Assembly (NCBI GenBank): GCA_022578965.1
Contig: MU400622.1
Location: forward strand, 62,001 to 126,000
Reading direction: 5' to 3'
DNA length: 64,000 nucleotides
Source: Xylaria sp. FL1777
Taxonomy: Eukaryota > Ascomycota > Sordariomycetes > Xylariales > Xylariaceae
Shown here: positions 11,161 through 24,790 of the stretch, piece after piece
How the letters are laid out: each line of letters begins with the position of its first letter
How positions within the stretch are numbered: the first letter of the stretch is position 1
Translations under genes and position numbers: made by a program
The notes under the pieces: generated by a model
Told to the model about the DNA's origin: nothing
The model's database searches: none
What the model saw: only the letters and a program-made list of their open reading frames with translations

Positions 11161-14100
11161 AAAGCGCTTGTTTTAATATTAGCTATAATTAAGTAATAAT
11201 ATTAGCTAAAACAAAATAATATAAGTAGTATAACTGCTTAAAGGCTTTATATAATAGCATTAAAATTATATTGTATTATTGCAGCTTATATTTTTTGCTT
11301 GGTATAATAGCTTATATTTTACAACTAAAGTATATTTGCTTAAGTTCTGCAAATTTATATAATAAGCATTAAAGCAAAAAAAGATTTCTTTATGTTAAGC
11401 ATTTTGTTTGTTATTTACATAAACAAAAATAAATAAACAAAACATAATATAACGCAAATAAGTTTAACTTTTACAAAAAATTAATTTAATAAAGTCTTCT
11501 TTAAGATTTTATATTAAAACAATTATAAAAACATATTAATACTAATTATAATACCTTAAAATAAAAGCTATAAGATTTAATACATTTATTAATAATTAAT
11601 GTAATATTAATTTTAAACTTTGCAGTATTTTTAAAATAAAACTTGGGTTTTATAGCGTAATAATAATACTAGCATATAAAAAAATGTTTAAAAACGTTTA
11701 TATAAATTGCAACTTGCGCTAAAAAAAAAAAGCAATAGCAAACAAATGTTTATTTTAGTTTATAACCTTTATAACTTTTAATAATAATTTATAAGCAGCA
11801 ATCTTTAAACAAAAACTATACTTTTTTGTTAAAACGATTTATATATATTGCGTAATTTTATGCTTATAAATAGTAAAAGCATTACTAGCAAAAAAACTTA
11901 CTTATGTATTATTATAAATAGCTAAGTTTTATATGTTATAAATATTTACTTAAGTATTTTTAAATATGTTATAAGTTTTTTATATGCTGCAATTATATAT
12001 ATAAATAGCAATTAGCTTTACATTAATGTTTTAGTTTTTATTTATTTAAATTATTTAAGCTATATAAAGCATAAAAATAACTTAAAGTAAAAAAAATATT
12101 ACTTTTACTGTTATTTTTTTTATAGTTTACGCATAATTTAAAATTTAAAATAATTAGTAAAAAACAGTAGTAGCTTTATATATATGCAAGTCATTTACTT
12201 ATTTTAAGCTAAGCTAAAACATAAGTAAACAAGTTATTAATAAAATTACTAAACTAATTTATGCTTTAAGCATAATTAATAAAAAGCATTTATTAAACAG
12301 TTTAATTTAAAAGTAAATATAAAGTAATACATAAAAGCGTTACTATAAAATCCTGTAACTAAAAGAAATAATAAGCAGCTATTTTGCTATATATATATAT
12401 ATGTAGCCCTGCTTTTTATAGCACTTTATTCTTTAATAAAACGTTTGCTTTATAATTTTTAAAAGCAATAAATTACTTATTAAGAAACTTATACTTATAC
12501 TTAATAAATAACTAATTATAGCTATAATTAGTTAAAAAACCTTTTTGTTTATAAAAACAAAATTATAGCGTTAATTTAGCAACAAGTTTACTAGAAAACC
12601 CTTAAATTTAACTTTTAAGATTACTTTAAATTGCTTTACTTATAAAAACGAAGTAAAAAAAGCTATAAAACTTAAAAGGAAAATTTATATTTTAAGCTTA
12701 AGCTAATTTAATAAAATCTTCTTAACTATTTTTTAACTTTTTTAAACTATTTTTTTTTTATTACGTTAAGTTTATATAACAACAGATTTTTAAGCACTTT
12801 TTGCTTTAAAGCTTTTAATTTTACTTATTTTAATTCTTTAGCGCTTATTAAACCTATATAATATAGCAACTTTTTTTAGACTTTAAAATTTACTACTAAA
12901 GCAAAAAAAAACTAACTAGAACATATTAAAGAAATGTTTAATTAGCTTGCAAAAAGCCAAACTTTATTTTATTATTAAAGCTCTTTTTGTTACTTACGCT
13001 TAAGCTAAACAAAACAAAAAACATTATTTAAAAACAACTAATATTTATTAATACTTAAGTTTTAACGTTTTAACTACAAATGTTTTCTTAAATTTAACCT
13101 TAATTTCTTTTTATTATTATTTAAAAATTAGAAAAAATAGCTAGCTTATAACTAAAACAACAAATTAGCTTTAGAAATACTTAAAGCAGGTTTAAATACT
13201 TTACTACTAAGCAATCTTGCAAAAAAGCAATCTTGTTTTTTTGCTTTAAGCAAAAATTTAATTAAAAGATTTAAACAGCATTACTACAGCTTTTTAGCGT
13301 TTATAAAAGCATGCCTTAAAAATAAATCTTTAAATATAAATTACGTTAAACTATGCAATTAATTAATAAAAACTTAATTTTTATAACAAGGTTTTATATT
13401 TACTTTTTATTTGTTTTGTATTAATTTTAAAATATATATTTTATAGACTATTTAGCTATGCTATTATCTTAAAAGCCGCAATTTTACATATAGCACATAA
13501 TAATAAACCTTATATATATATTTAACGCACATATTAATATTTCTAGTCCTTATTTTTTTCTTTAATATAAAAGCGTTCATAACTAATTATATTTGTTGCT
13601 TTTGTTTTAACTATACTTAAACTAAAATTAAACTTTTAAGCTTATATAATAATCTTTATTATAATACTTATATTAATATTATGCTTAAACTTTATTATAA
13701 AACTTCTAGTTTTAGTTAATAATGCTATTATTATAAATAAAACTTTTAAGTTTTTTAAAATTATTATTAGCAAAACTTTTATAGCTAAAGATTAAGCACG
13801 CTTATATATATAATAAGTAGCATTTATATTTTATATTAACTAGAAGTTTATTAGCAACTTTTAAACAAGCTTTTATAAAGCTACTAAAAAGCAGCATACT
13901 ATTAAGCCACAAATAAACAATTTAAACAAACTGTTTAAACTTTTATAACTAGCATAATTATACTTCTTAGCGTTTTAAACACCTAAAAAGACTTTGTTTT
14001 ATATGTTATATATTGTTTTAATATGTTAACGTTTATTATACTATATAATTTCCGTACGAAATTTTATACGAACGCAAAGCTAAAACTTTCTTGCTAATTA

Positions 14101-15731
14101 ACTAATCCTTAAAACAAAGTTTAAACTGTTTTAACTACGTTAAAAAGTAGCTAATGTTATAGCTATAGCTTATATATAACCAAACTTATAAAGATCTTAT
14201 TTTAACTAAAATAAACAAGTTATTACTTAAATTAACAAACTAAACTAAGCTTTTAAAAAGCAAGACAATAAAAATTATAATATTAAACTTTTAAGCTAGC
14301 TAAAATAAAAAAAAGACATCTTTATTAATAATTTTATTTTAGTGTGCTTAAATATATACTAAAAACTAAAAATTTATTATTAAACGGATTAAAAACTACG
14401 CTTAAATAAAGAAACTAAAAAATCAAACGTTTAAATTATACTATAAAGTAAAGTAAATAAACTACGAAATTAAGACTTTAAAACTAAGCTTAGTATTAAA
14501 AGCTAACATACTTTGTTTTATTATGCTAAAACAGTACTTTAGCTTTTTTTAACCTTTTATTTATTTATATTTTAGCTAACCTTTTTTTTAATATAGGTTT
14601 TTAAACATACTACTTTTAAAAGCCCATGTTTTTTTAAGCAAATTATAACTTTATAAGTTATTTAATACGTTAGTTTAAGCATAAAGCCATTTGTTTAATA
14701 AAATTATTAAAATTTATAAGTTTGCATTTTTATTTTTTTATACGTTTATTACTTAATATTAAATATACTTTACATTTTTTTATTACAAAGCAATATATAA
14801 TACTTTTGCTAATAATTATACTTAATATATTTTATTACTTGCATTATACTTTTATGTTTTTAACCTTTTACCTTAATTTTATTTTTTTTTAAGTTATTTT
14901 ATGTATTATTATTTTTAACTTGCATTATAATTTGTTTAGCTAGCTTTTATACTTTGTTTTATAATAAGCTATAATAATAAAAACAAAACAAACAGAATTT
15001 TAAACCTGTTTTTTAACCAGCAGTTTAATTATAAAAGTTTACTTAATATTACTGTTTAAATTAATACTTACTTAGCTAGTAAAGCTTTTTTTTAAATTTA
15101 TATGCTGCTAAATGTTAACTAGGCATTTTTAGCTATTAAAAAAAAAAAACGCTAATTTAGTTCCTTAAATAAGCTTAATGTTAACAAAAAAGTTATCGCA
15201 AAAAAATAAAACCTTAAAAAATTCTAAACTAAAGTAATTTAAAAAATTTTAATCTATAAATAGCTAGATTTTAATTAAGTTATCTGCTTTTTAGCAAAAA
15301 TTAAGCTTAGATATAAACCTTTTAACATTAATATTTAGTTATAAACTAAAAAATTCTTTTTAATTATATAAAAGAAAAGACATTACAAACAGTAAAAAAA
15401 CAACATAACTTTTATAGCTACAAAACTTAGACTAGAGTTTTAAAAAGCTTTTTAAATTATTAATAATGCAAAGCATAGCATAAGAATTATGCTTATAAAA
15501 ATTATAAACTAAATTGCAGCAGCTAGTTTTACTTAAATCTTAGTTAATTTAAAAACCCGTATTATTTTATAATGCTAGAAATCCTAAGCAAAACAATATT
15601 AGATTTTATATGCTAAATATTACTTAGTAAAAAACAGGTTTTATAAACATAAAAGAACTAATAAATATTTAAATTTACTTTTTATACCGATAAGCTAACG
15701 TATAACGTAGACTTTAGTTAATTTATTTTTT
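11161..15731. other. Degenerate sequence, possible faint coding remnants
   Basis: I see no repeats or RNA genes. A 68-codon stretch without stops at 13156-13359 (+) carries several in-frame Ala codons and reads like LALEILKAGLNTLLLSNLAK. It may be a remnant of a coding sequence, but a run this long is expected by chance somewhere in the window, so I do not call it a pseudogene. Confidence 0.35.
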
Positions 15732-15971
15732 TTGCTTGGTATATTTGTTTTAGCTAATATATTAGTTCTAGCTAATATATTTGTTTTTTTTGGTTTATTT
15801 GTTCTGCTTGTTTTATTAGTTCTGCTTGTTTTATTTGTTTTGTTTAGTTTATTTGTTTTGCTTGTTTTATTAGTTTTGCTTGTTTTATTTGTTTTGTTTA
15901 GTTTATTTGTTTTATTTGTTTTATTTGTTCTGTTTAGTTTATTTGTTTTGCTTGTTCTATTTGTTTTTTAA
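15732..15971 (+). repeat. 9-bp codon-phased repeat (VLL/VLF/SLF)
   Basis: TTATTTGTTTTG and TTGTTTTATTAGTTCTG variants alternate for about 190 bases. In frame they read as three-residue units (VLL, VLF, SLF) arranged in an 18-residue higher-order pattern. The frame stays open for 79 codons and lies in the same phase as the ghost frame that begins at 15984. It may once have encoded a low-complexity segment of that gene. With TC-to-TT decay, Ser codons would become Leu or Phe. A simple noncoding minisatellite is the alternative. Confidence 0.6.
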
Positions 15972-15983
15972 ACGTGGCTTTTT

Positions 15984-16900
15984 TAAACAACACAGCTTTT
16001 ATTACTTTTGCAGTTAACAAAAGATTTAACATCTGCTTTACGCTTTAAGCTGTTTATAAATATAACTCGTAACTATTTTATATAAGCAAATGCACTAAAT
16101 AATACCTTGTTTATTTATGTTTTAGTTAAAAGTGCAGCTTTACTAAACAAATTTTAAAATTAAAAGCTAAAGCTTACTTTAAACAATATTATTTGCGCAA
16201 AAATTGTTAGCTTGCTACAGCAAAATGAAAATAAAACAAATTACGTTTTGCAAACATGCTTTAATAACAACAAAAAACTTAACAAAACGATTTTTTAATT
16301 CTTTAAAACAGTAGTACAATATTCTAGAGATATATTTTTTAATAGTTTAAAAAAAGCTATATTTATTAGCGCTTTAAATGCTTATATTTGCAAAACTATT
16401 TTAAAAATTCTTAAAAATATACATATAAACACTTTAGCGCAGTTAAGAAATACTATTATAAACTTAATTAAAACTAATGTAAATAAAGCATTTTAACAAT
16501 TTTACGCTATTTTTTAAAAGCAAACTAATATAGCTATTGCTAAGCTGTTTAAAAAATATAAAGCTTAATTTTAACTATTAAACTAACAAATTGCCAGCCT
16601 TTAAGAATTTGTTTATTAATTGCAGTTATAACTTAGTTCTAAAGACTTCCTTAAAAATAATAACTTTTGTTTAACAAACAAAAACAAAAAACTACAAATT
16701 TTTAAACCTAGCAAAAAAGCTTAGCTAGCTATTGTTTTAAGCTTTATTAATATATTAATAGCTTTAGCTATTATACTAACTAATACGTAATCTTTTTTTC
16801 TTGATTTTATATTAGCTAAAACGAATTTTTTTATGCAATTAGTTAAAAATGTTTAATAAAACGTTAAATGATAAATGCAGTAATTAAAAGCTAGCTAAAA
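15984..16900 (+). pseudogene. Ghost reading frame A, unidentified protein
   Basis: In the frame of positions divisible by three, 15981-16570 has about seven internal stops in ~195 codons. I estimate ~19 would be expected at this composition. Between 16281 and 16569, nine of twelve GC dinucleotides fall in codon positions 1-2 as Ala codons. Readable stretches include SLKKAIFISALNAYIC and IAIAKLFKKYKA. More weakly, protein-like sequence continues to about 16900. The product would be mostly helical. I do not recognise a family. The 3' edge is vague, and the 17.46 kb relic may be the same gene after an insertion or intron. Confidence 0.35.
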
Positions 16901-17460
16901 TTTTTAAAACAAGGATAATTATTACTAACTATATATATATATATATAAAAAAAATCCACTTTGTTTTAAATAGTTATTTATATTTGCTTAAATAAGCAAG
17001 CATAAATTGCAATAAGTACTTAAATACTTATAGTATAAATAGCACAGGATTTATTCCTTAATTTTAATTAATTTTGCGTTATTTTTAATATAATTTTATT
17101 TTTTTGCTGCAATTATAATAATTTAACTATAACTTTGCTATTTTTATAGCTTGCAAAAAGCTAACTATTTTTTATTTTACGGACTGCTAAACGTTTTTTT
17201 AAGCTTAATACAACTTTATAAGTTGTTTAGTACGTTAGTTTAAGTATAAAAAATATTGCTTAATAAAAATATTAACACTTTATTTTAGTAAATATTGCTA
17301 TATATAACATACTTAGGTTTGTTTTTATTACTAAGTATTTAAGTATTGCTACTTTATTAATAGATTTTTTTTTAGCAGCTAAACTAATATTTTTTAGTAC
17401 AATTTTAGTTTTAATATATTTTTTATATTATTTTTTTTTTATTTTGCTTTTATAAGTTAA
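16901..17460. other. AT/T-rich spacer between two ghost frames
   Basis: It contains a (TA)n run at about 16931-16948 and T-rich stretches near 17370-17450, with no coding signal. It could be an insertion, an intron remnant or true intergenic sequence. Confidence 0.4.
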
Positions 17461-17461
17461 A

Positions 17462-20400
17462 ATAAAGAACTTAAAACATTTTTAAGCTTTGCAAACTAAA
17501 ATTACTGCTTAAGTTAATAAGAAAAAACGCAAAAACTAGTAGTAGCATAAACGCAAGTTTGCAAAAAAATAACAACAATATAACATAAAAACATTTAATG
17601 TAGTACATATTAAAAACGTTAATGCAGCTAATTTTAAAAAACAACGGAAATCTATTGCTTTAAAAACAGAAAGCATTGCAGTATTACAGGCTGCATTACT
17701 AAACAGCAGCAATTAAAACAATTTGCTAAATGTGCTAGCATTTTTTAATTTAGCTTTTGTTATGCATTCTAACACGAAAATCCGTTTAGTTTTAGCCTAA
17801 AAACAAAAGTTAATTGCTTTTTGCGGAACTTTATAAAATTTCTGCTAAAATTTCGCTAGTTTTTAATAAGTACTATTTGTTTTCTAAAAACTGCAGCTTA
17901 AATTTACAATATTTCTTTAATAGCTAACTATTAATAATAACAATTATATTATTAACTTATAAAGTTTGTTTTTAGAAATAACTACTAAACAGGTTTTTGT
18001 TATATTAGCATTAAAAAAACAAACGCTTGCAAATATTTAGTTCTTTTATTAATAGTTTATAATTTGCAGAAATAAACATAGAAAAAACAAACTTTAATAA
18101 ATTACTATAGCTATTTACAACAAAAGATTTAAAAATAATTTATTTAACGTTTTTATTAGCTTTAATAATTAAAACAATACTTTACTTTAGATTATTATTT
18201 GCAACAATCGTAAAGCAGCTTTAAGCATTTTTAACCAAAAAAATAGCAACATTAAATATATTACTATTAATTTAATATATAACAAGTTTTTTTGCAAAGC
18301 CTGCGAATTAATTAAATATAACGTTATATATTATTATTATTATAATTTGCATTAGTACTTTTGTTATTACTACAGTTTGAAGTACTTAAAGAACAACTGC
18401 AAAGTTTTGTTTTTTATTAAATATACTATTTGCAAAAAAGATAACTATTAACGTTAAAATTGTTTTAATTTAGTTTATTTTATAAATAAACTATTTTGGT
18501 TATTTTAAAGCTAAATTATTTGCGGACTTTGTAGTAATAACAAACTAGTAAAAAACTTAGCTAGAATTAAAGTTCTTTTGCTTAAAAAAAATGTTTTTTC
18601 TAGCTAATAGAAGTACTAGCTAAACAAAGCTAGCATAACTAAAGCTTACTATGTTTTATTATTTTTTGCTGCTATTACTGCTGTTTTTACTACGCTTTTA
18701 CAAAGTAACTAAACTAATATTGCTGCATAGTTAACTTTAACTTTAATTAATAATTATACAAACAATTATATTATTTTGCTAGCTTAACGCTAGTTTTTAG
18801 AACTGCAAATTTAAGTTAAAGTTAATAATGCTAATAAAAAAACAAAAGAACTTAAACTTATTTATTTTTTCTGTTTATAAGCTAAAAGCTATAAAACTAT
18901 TTTTGCTAAAACATATATTAATTTTTTAACAATAATTAATGTTTTTATTATATATAAGCTAAATTTAAAAACAGTACTTAAGTTTATAAAACACTACAGC
19001 TAATTTATTACAAAAGCTTTTATATTATTTATATAGCTTTTTAAGATTATTTTTTAGGTTTTTAACAATAATAATAGCGTTTATTACGTTTATTAATCAA
19101 ATAATGTTAATAAACTTCTTTAGATATATAGCTTGTTTTTTGCTGCAATAAAAAACTTTTTTAACTAAGCTTTTAATGCTTGCAACCTAGCTGTTAGATT
19201 TTAATTATGTTTTTTAAGCCTTTTAGCAAAACTATATAATGCTTAGCTGTTTTTTGTAAAAAAGTATTAGATTTAATATATTAACTTTTATTGCTTTTAT
19301 TAAAATAAATGTTTAAAAAGCAGTTTGTTTTTAAAGTTAAACAACGTTTTTTTTAATTATAAAGCTAATATACTTTGCTAAAAAAAACCTTAAATTTAGA
19401 TAAATATACTTAAAAGGTTTACTAAATTAACTATTGCTATTTACTGTAAATTTAAGCGAACAAAAAGGATTGCAAGCATTACAAAAAGATTACAATACTT
19501 TGTTATTTATATTTTAGCGCTTTTTTAAAACAGCTAGTCCGCTTATTTTATAAAGTAATTAGTTATTATTTTTAGTAAACAAGATTTTTAAGTTATACTA
19601 CAGCTAGAAAATAAACTAAGAATTAAGTTTTTTAATACTAAATAAATATTATACATTAATATAGTTATTAAAATAACTATTAATAAAAAGATTACTGTTA
19701 TTTTTAAGCATTTGTTTAAAGCTAAATTATAAGCTAAAAATTATAAAGGTTTTAATGCTTGCTACGCTTTAATGCATTAAGCGCTAAAAAATATATGTTA
19801 ATAAAACGCAGAAATAAACTTGCAACTTTAATACAAGTTTATTTTGTAGTGCTTAAAATTCTTTTTTTAAAAGAGATTCTATAAAGATTTCGAACTTATT
19901 TTTGCATAAAAGAACTACATTTAATTTTTTATAACTAAATATATTAATAAAGCTACGTTATAATTGCTTTTATAGCATAAGATTTTGTTATGCTTGTTTA
20001 ATATAACGTATATAAGCTTTTTAGCTTTATAAAAATTAATTAAGTTTTAGGCTTTTTATGCTACTGCGCTTTTTATGCTAAGCTAAAAACCTAACTACAG
20101 CAAGAATTCTTAAGTTAAAATTCTGCTTTTAGCAGTTTTAGTTTTAAAAAGGTTTTAAAAACAAGCTTATATTAACTAGCTAGCAAACTATATTAATAAA
20201 TTAAAGCATATTATATATGTTGCTTTTTATTAAAGCGTTCAAAAAAAAACAGCAAACGTATAAATTAAAGCTATAGCAAACTTTGTTGTTAAGCTAACAA
20301 ATTAAACTAATTTTGCAAAACTAATAAAATAAACATTAAACTTTAATGCAAATAACTATATAACATTAAACGTTATAGCATACTTAGCTTTATAGCATAC

Positions 20401-20610
20401 TATTAATAAATTTGCAGGTAAACTATTTACTAAGTGCATAATAGCGTTAATTTATTTTGCAAATAAAACTTTAATATAGGTTTACTTAAAAAACAATATT
20501 ATAAAAGCTGCAATAGTTTACTTAAAAAATAAATCTATTAATATTATAAAAGCTGCAATAGTTTACTTAAAGAATAGATTTATTAATGTTTTAAAGGCTG
20601 CAAAATAATA
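17462..20610 (+). pseudogene. Ghost reading frame B, ~1,050 codons, unidentified protein
   Basis: One reading phase (codons starting at positions of remainder 2 modulo 3) gives protein-like sequence for about 3.1 kb with no evident frameshift. It is studded with TAA/TAG stops at about the random rate. Support comes from phase: in 20162-20461, 13 of 19 GC dinucleotides are in-frame Ala codons, and 18629-18710 is similar. Readable stretches include KTESIAVLQAALL near 17655, LLFFAAITAVFTTLL near 18650, TKRLQYFVIYILALF near 19480 and TLNVIAYLAL near 20360. The product looks helical and, if GA-to-AA decay is undone, acidic. I do not recognise it. A large transposon protein or a dead host gene would both fit. 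Confidence 0.35.
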
Positions 20611-20620
20611 GGTTTAAAGG
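20480..20620 (+). repeat. Short repeats at the end of ghost frame B
   Basis: GTTTACTTAAA recurs at 20480, 20516 and 20561. The segment ATTATAAAAGCTGCAATAGT between them is duplicated with 45-base spacing, a multiple of three, so the ghost frame reads IIKAAIVYLKN twice. In-frame spacing is consistent with a former coding repeat. Confidence 0.55.
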
Positions 20621-20902
20621 TTTACTGCATAAAAAGCTTAGCAAAATAAAGAACTTTTAATATAATACTGCAGCATTATAAAGTTATAATTTAACAATAT
20701 TATAAAATGCTTGTTTAAAGCAAACAATAACTAAAAAAAAGCTATTCTTTTTAATAATAAAGCGCTACTACATAAGTTTAAGGTTGTTTTTAGCTTTTTT
20801 AGCAGCAGAAAAACGCACATAGTAGCTATTTTACTAATTTTGCTGTTATAAAATCTAGCGTAAAAAAAAAAAAACAAAATAGTACTACTGCTATTAATTA
20901 TT

Positions 20903-20971
20903 AAAGAACTAAAACTAATAAAAGAACTAAAACTAACAAAAGAACTAAAACTAATAAAAGGACTAAAATTG
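20903..20971. repeat. 18-bp tandem repeat, four units
   Basis: AAAGAACTAAAACTAATA-like units start at 20903, 20921, 20939 and 20957 with an exact 18-base period. The last unit carries GGACTAAAATTG. No gene is associated. Confidence 0.85.
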
Positions 20972-23818
20972 CTTAAAAAGTTAATACTGCTAAAAAAATA
21001 AAGTTTTTAATTAAACGTATTTAAAACAAAAGAAGACTTTTTAAACTATTAAGTACTTAATAATTTAGCATTAATTATTGCAGCAAACAATAATTAACTT
21101 AATAATGTTGCACAAAAGATATTACTTATGTTTTAGCAATTTGATTTTAATAAACAACATTTTATTATTTGTGCGGCCTTTATTGATTGCATATTTAAAT
21201 TTGTTTTTTAAAACGCATTTAATACTCTAAAAAATAACAAAATTGCAGATTTGCTGAACTTCGAACGTATAATATTTAAAATCTCTGCAAATGCTAAATA
21301 ACGCTGCTATAATGTTTTTTAGTGTTTTAGTTTTTATAGTTCTTGTTTAGCTTTATTATATATAAATTTACTACTAATACAAAAAATAATACTATTTAAA
21401 CTATTTAAGAAAATTTAAACGCTTAAACTTAAAACTTAATTTATTAGGCAAAAACAAGCAAAAAGGCATACTAACAAGCTATAACGTCTTTTATTAAGAG
21501 ATTTCTACAAAATGCTAAAGCAGTTATTTATACTTTTTTTATAACATATATTTTGTTTAGTTTTATTAACCTTAGATTTTTATAAGCAAACAAAGCTTTT
21601 CGCTTAATAAAAGCTAATTTTTTTTTTGTTTTAACGTTTTTTTGCGAAATAATATTTAAGCTTTTTTTAAGAAATCTTTTTTAATTAAGCCTATAAATAT
21701 TCTTTTTTAACATGCATTTAGCTAAAAAAAAAAACCTTTATTTTTTTAACGCTTTTGCTTTTTAGCTTGAAATATTATTAGCTTTTTAAATAGTTAAAGC
21801 ATAAGCTGTTTTAAACTTTAAGTTACAGAAAAATTACTATGCTATTAATAACGTTTTTTAAATAGCATTAAAAACTTTTTACAACGGAAAAATAAAAAAA
21901 GCTGCTTTAATACTTAATAACTAATATAACTAGCATTTAAACAGCATAAAGGTTTAAAAAATGCAATAGTTTTTTTAAGAACTTATTACTAATAATACTT
22001 GTAGCTTTTTTATTTTTTTTAACATTAGCAAAAATAATAAATCTATTATTAAAACTAGTTTTTGCAATAATACTTATATACATATTATTTTATATATAGT
22101 TATTTTTATTTTTTAATTAAACTTATATTAAGTTGCTTTGTTTAAAAACTAGCTTAGCAAACGTGCTTTTATTGCTATAATTATTTTTTATAATAGCTAA
22201 GTTTTGCATATTAAAAATATGCTTAACGTTTTATATTTAAATAAATAGATTTTTAATTTTATAAAAGTTCGAACTAATTAAAGCATACAAAAATACAAAG
22301 CTAATATTTATATTATAAATTTAGTTTATATTTAAGCTTTAAGCTTTTTAAGCAACTATTGCTTAAGCATAACACTAACGTTTAAAGCTTAAATTGCTAA
22401 TATTTACTTGCTTAATTTTTAAGCGTAAACTAAAACAAGTTTTTATTTTAATTCGCTTAAATACGAATAGCTAATTAAGCTAGTTTAGTAGCACAATAAA
22501 CAAGCTGCAATATATTTATATAGCAGCAAAAACGTTTTTTTTTAAAAAACATACTGCTTTATATATTGCACGTTTTATAATTTTAGCAATTAATGTATTA
22601 AAACTACTTATATTAATTGTTAAAGATATTACTACATTTAAAAGTGCTATAAAGCTTTTATTCTGTTATTTTTTAAGCTGCGCAACTTGCGTTTTATAAA
22701 TAAATAGCATAATTAAAACATTTAGCTTACGTAAGAAATAATTACTAAGCACTATAAAACTTTAAAAAAATTAGCTAGCAAAGTTAATAATTTTGTTTTA
22801 TGCAAATAGATTTTTACTTTTAAAAAAGATATTAGGTTTATAAAAAAAAAGTTAAAAAAGTATTAAAAAATAAAGCAAAAGAAGAAAAAAATCTAAAAAA
22901 AAACAAAAGCTAAACCAAAAAAACAAAAAGTAATAAATTTTGTAATAAAAATGCTATGTGCTAGCAGCTAGCCTTTAAATAGCAATATTAACTTATTGTT
23001 TGCTTAAACTATTATTATTTAAACACAAGCTGCTTTAAGTTTTAATTAAATAAATTTAACGAAGCTTTATAAATATTTAACTTTTGTTCTTTTTAAATTT
23101 AAAATGTTTAATTTTTAAACTGCTTTTTAGTTAGCTTTGCTTTATTAACGTATAATAAATTACTTTATTTAATAATATGCATAAACTATGCTTTTTTATA
23201 TTATTTTTTTTATAGATTACTAAAACGTTATTTTTTATACGTTTAACTAAAACTAGCTATCTTTTTTTAATTACGTTTTTTATATAGCTACTATTTTTTC
23301 TAACATGTTTTATGGCTTGCGCACTATAATATATCTAATAATGTATAGCTTTTAATATGCGCTGCTTAAATAAATCTATTAGTTTTTTAAACAAAAGCTT
23401 TAAGGAATAAAACATGCATAAAATATAGCTAACATTTTTTATATTGATCTAATAGCCTTTTTTTTGATTAAATGAAAAAACAACCTAAAAGAAAAAACAA
23501 ACGTAGCTACTAAAAAACAGAAATTCTGGAATAAATACAGTTAAACATTTAACTATATAATATTAAACAAACTAGTTTACTTAAATAACTTTATTAGTAC
23601 TAATTTTAAGGATTATAATAATTTACGTACTTTTGATTAACTTAATGCATTAATTTTTTAATTTTACGTAAAAAACATAAAATAGAAAAAACTAAACTTT
23701 GCTACAAAAGCCTAAAATATAACTAACAAAAAAAACCTAAATTAAGAAAATGCTTAAGCATTATAAAAAAACAATAATACTACATTACAGCAAACAACGT
23801 AATAATAATATTGCAAGT
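20972..23818. other. Degenerate sequence, no supported gene
   Basis: I found no tandem array, RNA gene or convincing coding phase in this stretch. Confidence 0.4.
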
Positions 23819-23888
23819 GTTATAAGTATTATAAGTATTATAGGTATTATAAGTATTATAAGTGTTATAAGTATTATAAATATTATAA
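23819..23888. repeat. 9-bp TATAAGTAT tandem repeat
   Basis: Seven consecutive 9-base units (TATAAGTAT, with TATAGGTAT, TATAAGTGT and TATAAATAT variants) lie in exact register. Confidence 0.85.
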
Positions 23889-24169
23889 AAAAAAAAGTAG
23901 TTTGCTATATAGCTTTATATTTAGTTTAATTGTATTATTGTTATATGTATACTATAAGTAGCTATTACAGTATAAAATTAAGCAAAAGAAATATAATATT
24001 AACTAAACAAATTTAAATCTATGAAATTATATATTAATTATGCAATATAAAATTGTTTTTTAAATAATTAAAGCAACTTTTAATTAAGCTTTTAATATTA
24101 GACTTAAAATTATTAAAGGTTTAATATATAGTTTAATTTAGTTAAAACTTTAAGTTATGTTTTATAAAA

Positions 24170-24240
24170 GTAATATTATAAAATAACGCTATTATTGCAA
24201 AATTAACAACAATAGTATATATTACTATATTATACTTAAT
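24170..24240 (+). repeat. R6 short dispersed repeat, copy 1
   Basis: It contains ACGCTATTATTGCAAAATTA followed by ACAACAATAGTATATATTA. This matches 56.84 kb in the same orientation and 58.5 kb in reverse. Only about 50 bases are shared. Confidence 0.5.
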
Positions 24241-24588
24241 ATAATAAATAGCTATTATAATAAGTCTATATATAATTATATAAGCTAACTTTTAAATAAG
24301 TTGCAAAAAATATGTTTATTGCATGTAATGCTTTTATTTAAACAAAGATATAACATTTTATTGCTATTGCAGCACTATAATTATTGCTTATAATACTTGA
24401 TTATGTTTTGTTTAATTTAGTAAACTTTAGTAAATAATAGTTTATTATGTTAGTTATTTTATTTACTTGCGTAAATATAAACAAAAAACAGTAAAAGTGC
24501 TAACAAAATGTGTTAAGCTAAAGGTTAAAATTATATTAGTACTAACTTTTAGCACATATATTAAATCTATTTCTATTTATTGTTTTTG

Positions 24589-24790
24589 TTAAGTAATATA
24601 GTTATATATAAACCCTTAGGATCTATATAGTAAAATTAGTATATATATAGGCTATTTTTAACAACTATTATTAAAAAAGCTAAAAGCTAATTAACTAATA
24701 TATTAGCTATTAACCCTTTTATTACTTACTTGCTATATAACCGCTAAAGCTACTTATTTACTTCAAAATAATAACTTTTAATAGTTTTAA
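24589..24790 (+). repeat. R2 dispersed repeat, copy 1
   Basis: About 200 bases match 63304-63495 in the same orientation. Both start TTAAGTAATATAGTTATATA, contain AGCTATTAACCCTTT, and run through TATATAACCGCTAAA to a shared AATAATAACTT-like end. Differences are mostly C/T and A/G transitions. Confidence 0.75.

Noticed and set aside
18183..18330. Possible Ty1/copia RNase H (NNRKAALSI...IKYITI) in ghost frame B
   Set aside because: The DN..A and KH-I spacing is one residue short, the TPxD/ADxxTK end is not there, and no YVDD-like RT motif lies at the expected distance upstream.
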